Of a stretch of DNA of 21,025 nt, positions 14,024 through 20,408 are shown in pieces; position 1 is the stretch's first letter, and every line of letters begins with the position of its first letter. The DNA lies in assembly GCA_051819765.1 (NCBI GenBank), contig JBNJGT010000028.1, positions 1-21,025 on the forward strand, written 5' to 3'. The notes below the pieces were generated by a model. That model was not told the origin of the DNA. It saw nothing but the letters and a program-made list of their open reading frames with translations, and searched no databases. This DNA is from JBNJGT01 sp051819765. GTDB lineage: Archaea; Nanobdellota; Nanobdellia; Woesearchaeales; JACJVW01. Made by a program: the position numbers and the translations under genes.

Positions 14024-14371
14024 TCAGACATGATCTGAGACGATCTTTGCTATCTTTTTCATATTATCCTGGGACACAGTCAGTGTTGTGAACCCCTGCA
14101 GGACAACCTTGACATCATCGACAGTCTTCGGGAGAAGGTCAACAATCTTGATGATGTGGACTTCCTTGAAGCGGGGGATATTCAGATCAACCAGTGCCTG
14201 GTACAGTTCTTTTGTCTTTTTCTGGCTGAGATTCGCAAAATGATTGAGGTATTCCTCGGTCTTGTTAGCCCGGAATGAATACTCCCCATCCCGTTTCTTG
14301 ATTTTCTTAAGCTCTGATTTGACTTCAGTCAGAGTAATCGGATTCTCTTCAAGGATAGTTGGTTTGGACAT
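14024..14371 (-). CDS. rpoF: DNA-directed RNA polymerase subunit F (Rpb4)
   Basis: This is the archaeal Rpb4 homologue, which pairs with RpoE (Rpb7) to form the stalk of RNA polymerase. The 115-residue product has the family pattern: an N-terminal tip-associated segment (MSKPTILEENPITLTEVKSE), TEEYLNHFANLSQKKTKEL, then the HRDC-like helical region with EVHIIKIVDLLPKTVDDVKV and DNMKKIAKIVSDHV. It starts 2 nt after the eL21 stop and so is certainly co-transcribed with it. The eL21-rpoF order is the conserved archaeal arrangement. The 147-bp gap downstream (13877-14023) holds T-rich sequence and no gene. Confidence 0.93.
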   Translation of the reverse strand: MSKPTILEENPITLTEVKSELKKIKKRDGEYSFRANKTEEYLNHFANLSQKKTKELYQALVDLNIPRFKEVHIIKIVDLLPKTVDDVKVVLQGFTTLTVSQDNMKKIAKIVSDHV

Positions 14372-14373
14372 TC

Positions 14374-14664
14374 TTACGACCTCGTCAGATGTACTGGATG
14401 TACAATGACTGTTTTTTGCTTGTTAAAATCCTTGATTCTCACTTCGTAGCAAAAACCGCGCTTCTGAAGGATGGTGCCTACTTTCCCATGAAACCGTGGA
14501 AAATACATGCCTCGCTTTACGGCAGGCTCTGCCTTGAGGACTACGCGATCACCCTCGTCGAATTGCTGGAAATATCTGCTAAGAGGAAGTTTACCTTTCT
14601 GTCGGCGTGATTTCTGTAGTTTATGCCGTGTCTTTGATCCAAACGTACCGATTCGCTTAACCAT
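14374..14664 (-). CDS. rpl21e: 50S ribosomal protein eL21 (L21e)
   Basis: The 96-residue basic protein of the archaeal/eukaryotic large subunit begins MVKRIGTFGSKTRHKLQKSR. The typical core follows: GKLPLSRYFQQFDEGDRVVL, RFHGKVGTILQKRG and VIVHPVHLTRS. The start at 14664 is chosen because family members begin MVKRxGxxRxxTR, and because a minus-strand TATA box at 14689-14699 lies about 29 nt upstream. The frame is open back to 14781, but that stretch contains the promoter. It is the first gene of the rpl21e-rpoF transcript. Confidence 0.94.
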   Translation of the reverse strand: MVKRIGTFGSKTRHKLQKSRRQKGKLPLSRYFQQFDEGDRVVLKAEPAVKRGMYFPRFHGKVGTILQKRGFCYEVRIKDFNKQKTVIVHPVHLTRS

Positions 14665-14688
14665 TGCAGGGCATGTGAACATGAACTC

Positions 14689-14699
14689 ATTTAAAAATC
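14689..14699 (-). promoter_or_regulatory. TATA box for rpl21e-rpoF
   Basis: On the minus strand, GATTTTTAAAT lies about 29 nt before the ATG at 14664, giving a leaderless or near-leaderless mRNA. Confidence 0.5.
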
Positions 14700-15048
14700 T
14701 TTCTTTGCCATCTGTCTGAAACCTTGCAGAATTGGTATATTCGACAAGCCGTGCATATCGCAGGCTCTGCCAGAGAAACATGTCCGCAGCTCTATGAAGC
14801 TACAAAGGCTGATGAAACCACAGAAGCCTCACAATCAGCCTCATAATCACACAAACAGTTGCCAAAACTATCTAAAGATTTATGGGATATCCACCTTATG
14901 AGAGACCAAAGTTTTGTAGGTATATTTCTAGCTAACCTCTAGTTCAATTGCAACCTCTTCGACAATATTTGATTTTTAATTCCACTAGAAATTTTTTTGA
15001 AAATATTCTAATCACGAAGCGATTTGGGTGGTCCAAAGGGTGGAAACC
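14700..15048. other. AT-rich intergenic stretch without a gene
   Basis: No credible coding frame exists on either strand. The only structure seen is an inverted repeat, GGCTGAT 14807-14813 / ATCAGCC 14834-14840, with a 20-nt loop, plus AT-rich runs at about 14970-15010. I see no transfer RNA, attachment site or mobile element. Confidence 0.5.
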
Positions 15049-15058
15049 TTTTTAACCT
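15049..15058 (+). promoter_or_regulatory. TATA box for the candidate box C/D sRNA
   Basis: CTTTTTAACC is centred about 26 nt upstream of position 15079, exactly where the terminal stem of the predicted small RNA begins. Confidence 0.45.
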
Positions 15059-15078
15059 TGTCACTTTTTTGTGTCTTT

Positions 15079-15145
15079 GCCCGCCAATGAAGATCCCATG
15101 GAGTAGTGCATGTTTGCAGGACCATCTTTGCTGAGGCGGGTTTTT
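15079..15145 (+). ncRNA. Candidate box C/D guide sRNA
   Basis: The stem CCCGCC (15080-15085) pairs perfectly with GGCGGG (15135-15140). Just inside it are ATGAAGA at 15087-15093, a box C with both GA dinucleotides intact and one mismatch to RTGATGA, and CTGA at 15131-15134, a perfect box D abutting the stem. This is the kink-turn geometry of archaeal 2'-O-methylation guides. The 37 nt between boxes fit two guides and an internal C'/D' pair, although C' and D' are not clear. The 12 nt upstream of box D would be the guide. TTTTT at 15141-15145 follows as a probable terminator, and a TATA box stands 26 nt upstream. Confidence 0.5.
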
Positions 15146-15148
15146 CAT

Positions 15149-15158
15149 AAAATTTAAA
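15149..15158 (+). promoter_or_regulatory. TATA box for the moxR-Bat operon
   Basis: AAATTTAAAA is centred about 27 nt before the ATG at 15180. GGAGTGA at 15167-15173 is also suitably placed as a ribosome-binding site 6 nt before the ATG, so either mode of initiation is possible. Confidence 0.5.
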
Positions 15159-15179
15159 AAAATGCTGGAGTGAACCAAT

Positions 15180-16166
15180 ATGACCATGGATCCAGAGATT
15201 GAAAAATTGACTAAGAAAGCAGAGGCGTATTCCAAAAAACTCAGGGAAGCCATGGATGAGATGGCAACGGTCATCGTGGGCCAACGTGAAATCACCGAGA
15301 AGCTTATCCTTTCGCTCATCTCAGACGGCAATGTGCTTTTGGAGGGAGTGCCGGGGCTTGCAAAGACATTGATGATACGCAGCCTTGCTGATACGCTCGA
15401 CTCCAGGTTCAGACGGATCCAATTCACGCCTGACCTGTTGCCGGCTGATATCATCGGCACCAAGATCTATAAACACAAGGAAGGAACATTCGAGACAAAG
15501 AAAGGTCCCATCTTTTCCAATTTCATTCTTGCGGATGAGATCAACCGAGCCCCACCAAAGGTACAATCAGCACTGCTTGAGGCTATGCAGGAGCGCCAGG
15601 TGACAATCTCAGGTGACACATTCAAACTGGACCGACCATTTTTGGTTCTTGCTACCCAGAATCCGGTTGAGACCGAAGGGACTTACCGGTTGCCGGAGGC
15701 CCAGGTGGACCGGTTCATGTTCAAGCTTCTCATCAGGTATCCGACAAAGGAAGAGGAAAAGGAGATCATCAAGCGGATGACTGTCGGAGCAGACTATACC
15801 ATCTCAAAAAAGCTCACGCCAAAGGAGATCAAGGAGATCCAGCATTTCACCACGCAGATATACTGTGATGAGCAGATCGAGGATTATGTCGTGGATATCA
15901 TAGATGCCACGCGGAACCCAGCGGTGATCGAGGCAAAGGACCTCATCGAGTATGGCTCCTCGCCACGGGCATCAATCTGGATGATCATTGCCGCCAAAGC
16001 ACACGCGCTGATGAATGGGCGAGGCTACGTGATCCCAGAGGATGTGCAGGCCATCGCCCATGATGTCCTCAGACACAGGCTTATCCTGACCTATGAGGCA
16101 GAGGCTGAAGACATCACTCCCGATGCGCTTGTTGAGCGCATCCTCAAAACCATCGCGGTACCATGA
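15180..16166 (+). CDS. moxR: MoxR family AAA+ ATPase
   Basis: MoxR ATPases are chaperone-like AAA+ proteins that usually act with VWA-domain partners encoded beside them. The 328-residue product has Walker A GVPGLAKT (56-63), Walker B FILADEINRAPPK (Asp119-Glu120), sensor 1 in LATQNPVETEGTY (157-169), and LPEAQVDRFMFKL, the family signature. The C-terminal lid region includes the SPRASIWMIIAAKAHAL motif. Length is typical. It leads a six-gene operon: the next gene (rlmH) starts at the ATGA overlap, followed by DUF58 and VWA genes. ATP-driven remodelling of a membrane VWA complex is the expected role. The substrate is unknown. Confidence 0.95.
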   Translation: MTMDPEIEKLTKKAEAYSKKLREAMDEMATVIVGQREITEKLILSLISDGNVLLEGVPGLAKTLMIRSLADTLDSRFRRIQFTPDLLPADIIGTKIYKHKEGTFETKKGPIFSNFILADEINRAPPKVQSALLEAMQERQVTISGDTFKLDRPFLVLATQNPVETEGTYRLPEAQVDRFMFKLLIRYPTKEEEKEIIKRMTVGADYTISKKLTPKEIKEIQHFTTQIYCDEQIEDYVVDIIDATRNPAVIEAKDLIEYGSSPRASIWMIIAAKAHALMNGRGYVIPEDVQAIAHDVLRHRLILTYEAEAEDITPDALVERILKTIAVP

Positions 16167-16579
16167 AACTTGTCCTCACCAAATTCAAGAATGATTACGT
16201 GAAGGAGGGCTTCGTCGAGTATCAGAGACGGCTGTCGCGCTTTGTGAAGCTTGACGTGATTGAGATAAAGGATGGTGACCGGAAAACAGAGGGTGAGCGC
16301 ATCCTGCGACAGATCGGTGATGAGTTGGTGGTGCTTGTTGATGTGGGTGGAAAAGAGTATACCTCTGAGCAACTTGCGAGTTTTGTCAAGGGACTGCCAG
16401 TGAATACGACCTTTGTCATCGGTGGCGCTGAGGGGTTCCATGAAGATGTCATCAACCGGGCGGATTACGGCATAAGCCTCTCAAAGATGACCTTTCCCCA
16501 TCAACTGGTGCGATTACTGTTCATCGAACAACTGTATCGAGCGTTTACAATAAACAACAATCTCCCGTATCATAAGTAG
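16163..16579 (+). CDS. rlmH: 23S rRNA (pseudouridine-1915-N3)-methyltransferase RlmH
   Basis: This SPOUT-class methyltransferase uses S-adenosylmethionine to methylate pseudouridine at the position of E. coli 23S 1915 (helix 69). The 138-residue product matches the family over its length: LTKFKNDYVKEGFVEYQRRL, VDVGGKEYTSEQLASF, the knot segment FVIGGAEGF (84-92), then SLSKMTFPHQLVRLLFIEQL and the C-terminal NNNLPYHK that holds the catalytic Tyr/His region. Nothing is truncated. The family is best known from bacteria and patchy in archaea. Its start overlaps the moxR stop (ATGA) and its stop is 1 nt from the DUF58 start, so it is truly embedded in the operon. Confidence 0.93.
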   Translation: MKLVLTKFKNDYVKEGFVEYQRRLSRFVKLDVIEIKDGDRKTEGERILRQIGDELVVLVDVGGKEYTSEQLASFVKGLPVNTTFVIGGAEGFHEDVINRADYGISLSKMTFPHQLVRLLFIEQLYRAFTINNNLPYHK

Positions 16580-16580
16580 A

Positions 16581-17435
16581 ATGGATGTCCTCAAGAATGT
16601 GAAAAAGGTGGAGCTGCGAACAAAACACCTGGTTGACGGCTTGCTCCAGGGATCTTATCATTCGGTGTTCAAGGGAAGGGGTATCGAGTTCTCGGACGTG
16701 CGTGAGTACGCCTTTGGGGATGATGTGCGAACCATCGACTGGAATGTGACTGCCAGGATGGATGAGCCATATATCAAGGAATTCATCGAGGAGCGTGATC
16801 TCACGGTCTACATCCTGTTTGATGTATCAGGAAGTTCATTTTTCGGAAGCGGGCGGAGAAAGCGGGACGTAAATATTGATCTTGCAGCATCACTCATGTT
16901 TGCCGCACTTCGCAATAATGATAATTGCGGGCTTTTGCTGTTCAGTGAGGACGTGGAGAAGTTTGTTCCGGCACGCAAGGGGCGAAAGCACATCCTGCGT
17001 CTGATACGGGAGATGATCGAGCATGAACCTGACCGGCAGGGAACTGACATCAAGAGAAGTCTTGTCTATCTTTCAAAGGTGCTCAAGAAACGAGCTATCG
17101 TGTTTGTCATATCAGATTTTTTTGATAGAGGATACGGACGATACCTGCGGCTGCTTGCCCATAAGCATGATGTGATAGCGATTCACACCCGTGATAAGAA
17201 TGAGCTCGAGATGCCGCAGATAGGTTACCTTGAGGTGGTTGATTCTGAGACAGGAGAAGCGGCACTCATCAATACTGATGACCCTGAGTTTCAGAAGGAA
17301 TACAAGGCGCATGTGCGCAGGCATTATCACCAGGTAAAAAAGACCATGCGAAAAAGCAAGGTTGACCTTATCACCATGAGTACAGCAGAAGGGTTTGAAG
17401 CGCCGCTGCGACGGTTCTTCAGGAGGCGACGCTGA
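16581..17435 (+). CDS. DUF58 domain protein (VWA-like)
   Basis: DUF58 proteins are the usual neighbours of MoxR and carry a degenerate or intact VWA fold. The 284-residue product has the family signature FSDVREYAFGDDVRTIDWN (37-55), ARMDEPYIKEF and EERDLTVYILFDVSGS, where DVSGS at 81-85 is a MIDAS metal-site motif. A later VISDFFDRG supplies the second acidic loop. There is no transmembrane segment, so it is probably cytoplasmic and able to contact MoxR. The C-terminus is very basic (PLRRFFRRRR). It begins 1 nt after rlmH and overlaps the BatA-like gene by a single base (TGATG). Confidence 0.93.
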   Translation: MDVLKNVKKVELRTKHLVDGLLQGSYHSVFKGRGIEFSDVREYAFGDDVRTIDWNVTARMDEPYIKEFIEERDLTVYILFDVSGSSFFGSGRRKRDVNIDLAASLMFAALRNNDNCGLLLFSEDVEKFVPARKGRKHILRLIREMIEHEPDRQGTDIKRSLVYLSKVLKKRAIVFVISDFFDRGYGRYLRLLAHKHDVIAIHTRDKNELEMPQIGYLEVVDSETGEAALINTDDPEFQKEYKAHVRRHYHQVKKTMRKSKVDLITMSTAEGFEAPLRRFFRRRR

Positions 17436-18370
17436 TGGAATTCATCAACCCGCAGTATCTTTGGGGATTGCTGCTCCTGCCTATCATGGGGTATGTCTAT
17501 TATCGGGCGCTCAAACGTCGTGACGCGAGAGCATTCCAGTTCTCACACGTGCAGTCCCTCAAAAAATTCGGAAAAAGCTGGCGACGGCATATCATGATCA
17601 TCCTTGCAGGCTTTTTGGTATTGTCGCTTGTGCTTGCACTTGCTGACCCGCATATTCCGCTGAAACAGACCAAGAAAGGAGTGAATGCGGTGCTTGCGCT
17701 GGATGTGTCTGGATCCATGAAAGCAGAGGATTATTCGCCTAACAGGATGGATGCAGCCAAAATCGCAGCCGATACGCTTATTGACCAACTGAAGCCTAAA
17801 GATAAAGTGGGGATTGTGGTGTTCCAGAGCGGTGCGACAACAGCGGCCTACCTTACTTCACTCAAGGAACGGGCACTTGACAAACTCTCAAGTGTGCAGG
17901 CACGGGATGGAAGGACGGCAATCGGCGACGGCCTGGGTCTTGCAATCGACATGGTGACCTCGATCCCAAACAAGAAGAAGGTTGTCATCCTCTTGAGTGA
18001 CGGGGTGAACAATGCGGGAGTCATCAAGCCACAGGAAGCGATCGCGTATGCTCAGGAGAACAATATCCAGGTCTTTACGGTGGGGATGGGCTCAGAGGGC
18101 AAGACCATCATCGGACGGGACTGGATGGGACGGCCTCAATACGCAGAGCTTGATGAGAAACTGCTGCAACAGATTGCCCAAGAGACCGGAGGGGACTATT
18201 TCAAGGCTGTGAATGAGCAGACCCTCACTGATATCTACGATAAGCTCTCAGAAAAGATCGAACGTGAAAAAGAGGATACAAGTATCAAAGACTGGTTCAT
18301 ACTGCTTGCACTCCTCATCATGGGCGTGATGCTCTACCTTGAATCAGGTCGGTTCATGCTGCTAAAATGA
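17435..18370 (+). CDS. BatA-like VWA domain membrane protein
   Basis: The 311-residue product has two N-terminal membrane segments (about 8-23 and 52-71; the second is HIMIILAGFLVLSLVLALAD). A full VWA domain follows, with MIDAS DVSGSM (90-95), a TAIGDGLGLAID loop and LLSDGVNN as the remaining metal-site elements. A C-terminal membrane helix (DWFILLALLIMGVMLYLE) closes the protein. This matches BatA/BatB of aerotolerance-type operons, in which MoxR and DUF58 are partners. Retained metal-site residues imply metal-dependent ligand binding. The VWA domain probably faces outward. It overlaps the next gene by ATGA. Confidence 0.92.
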   Translation: MEFINPQYLWGLLLLPIMGYVYYRALKRRDARAFQFSHVQSLKKFGKSWRRHIMIILAGFLVLSLVLALADPHIPLKQTKKGVNAVLALDVSGSMKAEDYSPNRMDAAKIAADTLIDQLKPKDKVGIVVFQSGATTAAYLTSLKERALDKLSSVQARDGRTAIGDGLGLAIDMVTSIPNKKKVVILLSDGVNNAGVIKPQEAIAYAQENNIQVFTVGMGSEGKTIIGRDWMGRPQYAELDEKLLQQIAQETGGDYFKAVNEQTLTDIYDKLSEKIEREKEDTSIKDWFILLALLIMGVMLYLESGRFMLLK

Positions 18371-19716
18371 GATACCTACTATTGCTGCTATTGGTTTGCC
18401 ACCTTGGATTGGCACAGATTACTCTTGAAAAGAGGGTGGAAAGCCCTGTAGAAGTAGGTGATAAGATTACAGTGAGCTATGAGATCGAGAATGAGTTTGA
18501 CACAGAACTGGTTGTGACCCTCACGGATGAAAACGTCATCGGAGACGAGGGGTTCGTGATCGAATGCCTCCAGTTCAAACTTCCGCCCCAATCAGGGGGT
18601 GAACTGGACCTTGAGAAGAACAAACTGGAGACAGGCTTCATTGCGCCTAAAAGCGGCACCTTTGAGCTGGGGAATGCGACTCTCACATTCAAGAACCCGG
18701 ACCTTGGTATCGTGGAAAGCGTTTCAGATACCGCAGGGGTGAAGATTACCGGTACGGGTTCAGTGACAGGGAATGTCACCCGTATCAACACCTGTTCTGA
18801 ACAAGAGCAGCAAAAGCAGCAACAGCAACAGCAGGAACAACAGAATCAAATGTCAAAGGAAGAGGCACAAAAAAGACAAGAAGAGCAGGAAAAAAAGAAC
18901 CAGGAACAACAAAAAGAGATGCAAAAGCAATACGAACGCCAGTCTGATATGGATAAGAAGCTTGAGCATGCGCAACAATCAAGCAATCAAAACACAAAAG
19001 CAACAAAAGAAGCACTGGAAAAGGGAATGCAACGCAGGCAACAGCAGGAACAGGCACTTGAGCAGGCACTCCAAAACAACAGCCGCCTCCAAAACCGCCT
19101 GGAGGATCTGCAACAGAAAGGATACAAGACACAAAACAGGACTGTAACGCCGCGCGGGAACAAGACCGGAGACTTTGAATTCGGTATGAACAATGGCAGT
19201 CACTCAACGAACCTTCGGGGCACGATGAACAACGGAACCCTCGAAGAACTGGTTGACCCCCAGCGAATGCAGGAACAGCTTTCCCAGAATCCACATTACC
19301 AGGACCTTAAGAAAGGGCTTGATACGGAGGGGTTCAAACCACACTCATTCAATCCTACTGGTGAACAATCATTCAGACAGCAGTTCCAGGATAGGCATGG
19401 AAACACAAAAACGATCACTCATGCCGAGGGAAATCTTTCCACCAGCAATGACTTCTCGATCGATAGCAACTTCAGGGATGAGTACTTGTTGAAGGAGCTT
19501 GCCAATGACACCAAATATCAGCGGCTCTCAGGGGAACTGCTCCACCAGGGATATTCACAGTCAGGGATACACCAGGGAGAAACCGCATTTGTCGAATTCA
19601 AGAAGGATAATCAGACGCGGAGAGTGTATTTCTCAGTACCAGAAGAGGAGGGCTTCCTTGACAAACTGATGCATACATTTGCAGTAGGATTTGATTATCT
19701 ATTTGCACGAGGATGA
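18367..19716 (+). CDS. BatD-position secreted protein with Gln-rich coil and three C-terminal repeats
   Basis: The 449-residue product has a signal peptide (MRYLLLLLLVCHLGLAQ). An N-terminal beta domain (about 17-140; VEVGDKITVSYEIENEF and IAPKSGTFELGNATLTF) resembles the first Ig-like domain of BatD proteins. From about 144 to 252 the chain is extremely rich in Gln, Glu and Lys and should form a long coiled coil. The C-terminal part contains three degenerate copies of a unit of about 43 residues (about 237-283, 308-350 and 380-422). Each has the pattern x-Q-x-L-x3-L-x3-GY/F, then G-x3-F. No C-terminal membrane helix is evident, unlike typical BatD. It starts at an ATGA overlap with the VWA gene. 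It may be a stalk or spacer for the VWA complex. Confidence 0.8.
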   Translation: MRYLLLLLLVCHLGLAQITLEKRVESPVEVGDKITVSYEIENEFDTELVVTLTDENVIGDEGFVIECLQFKLPPQSGGELDLEKNKLETGFIAPKSGTFELGNATLTFKNPDLGIVESVSDTAGVKITGTGSVTGNVTRINTCSEQEQQKQQQQQQEQQNQMSKEEAQKRQEEQEKKNQEQQKEMQKQYERQSDMDKKLEHAQQSSNQNTKATKEALEKGMQRRQQQEQALEQALQNNSRLQNRLEDLQQKGYKTQNRTVTPRGNKTGDFEFGMNNGSHSTNLRGTMNNGTLEELVDPQRMQEQLSQNPHYQDLKKGLDTEGFKPHSFNPTGEQSFRQQFQDRHGNTKTITHAEGNLSTSNDFSIDSNFRDEYLLKELANDTKYQRLSGELLHQGYSQSGIHQGETAFVEFKKDNQTRRVYFSVPEEEGFLDKLMHTFAVGFDYLFARG

Positions 19717-20246
19717 GACGGGTACTCATGATCGGAGGGGGAATCATCATCAATATAATCCTATTCATATTCCTTGTCGGGGCGTTCATCTCCTGGGGAT
19801 CGGCCTACGATGTGAGCTATGAGAATGACCCCTTCTGGAAGACGATGGGCGTGCTTGCGTTACTCAATATGGCGGGTTATGGACTCTACCGCTGGTGGCC
19901 AAGGAAAGCTGCCAGGGCCATGGTCACTGAGGCAAAACCCCCACAGCCATTGACTGAGCTTCAAAAGGCACGGGACCTGTTTGATGCAGGACACCATAAG
20001 GAAGCGTATGCGATGGTCTCGGCTGCGGTGCGTGAGTGGATAGCTTACTGTTTTGGAACGGGGGAGCTTACCAGTAAAGAGGCACTTGATATCCTCAGAA
20101 GTAAAGTTCTGGGTAAGGATGTTATTGAGATGGCTGCCAAGTGCCTCCATGAGTGCATGATGGTTGAATTCGCACGACAAAATCCAGAGAAAAAAAATTT
20201 TGAAAAAACGGCTGACCTGGCCGAATCAGTCATCAAAGGGCTATAA
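19713..20246 (+). CDS. Membrane protein with cytoplasmic helical domain, last gene of the MoxR operon
   Basis: The 177-residue product has two membrane segments (about 5-27, GGGIIINIILFIFLVGAFI, and about 47-62) and a basic turn (RWWPRKAARA). A soluble helical domain follows at about 75-177, with ELQKARDLFDAGHHKEAYAM and VREWIAYCFGTGELTSKEAL. That domain resembles the helical C-terminal regions found in BatD/DUF4129-type proteins of MoxR operons, so this gene may supply the piece missing from the preceding BatD-like protein. The assignment is tentative. The start overlaps the upstream stop as ATGA, and its end overlaps the convergent small Cys gene by 6 bp. Confidence 0.75.
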   Translation: MRRVLMIGGGIIINIILFIFLVGAFISWGSAYDVSYENDPFWKTMGVLALLNMAGYGLYRWWPRKAARAMVTEAKPPQPLTELQKARDLFDAGHHKEAYAMVSAAVREWIAYCFGTGELTSKEALDILRSKVLGKDVIEMAAKCLHECMMVEFARQNPEKKNFEKTADLAESVIKGL

Positions 20247-20408
20247 CCCTGAAAACTCCTTGTCAGCAATGGAGGGGCCAAGGAAATCAGTCACCTTTCG
20301 CTTGCATTGCTCAACACAGTTCTCTTCGGTCATATTGTCAACCTGTGCTGCTGAAGCGTCTCCGAAGAGACGTGCCATGATTGCCTTGCATTGCTCCTTC
20401 TTGCTCAT
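20241..20408 (-). CDS. 55-residue cysteine-containing small protein, copy 2
   Basis: The ATG at 20408 overlaps the stop of the upstream HAMP-protein gene as ATGA, and the TAG is at 20241-20243. The product begins MSKKEQCKAIMARLFGDASA, continues with ENCVEQCKRKV and ends DFLGPSIADKEFSGL. It aligns without gaps to the protein from 6557-6724 at most positions, including all three Cys (7, 31, 35). The ATGA coupling links its synthesis to the Cache-HAMP sensor. A short helical, possibly metal- or redox-active partner protein is a reasonable guess, but no function is known. Its end also overlaps the plus-strand operon end by 6 bp. Confidence 0.87.
   Translation of the reverse strand: MSKKEQCKAIMARLFGDASAAQVDNMTEENCVEQCKRKVTDFLGPSIADKEFSGL

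Noticed and set aside
14807..14840. Inverted repeat GGCTGAT/ATCAGCC with an internal TGATGA
   Set aside because: There is no matching box D, no promoter at the right distance and a 20-nt loop. It may be chance.
18785..19294. Long minus-strand open frame rich in Cys, Val and Phe opposite the BatD-like gene
   Set aside because: It is the complement of the Gln/Lys-rich coil codons, which yields hydrophobic residues by codon bias only.
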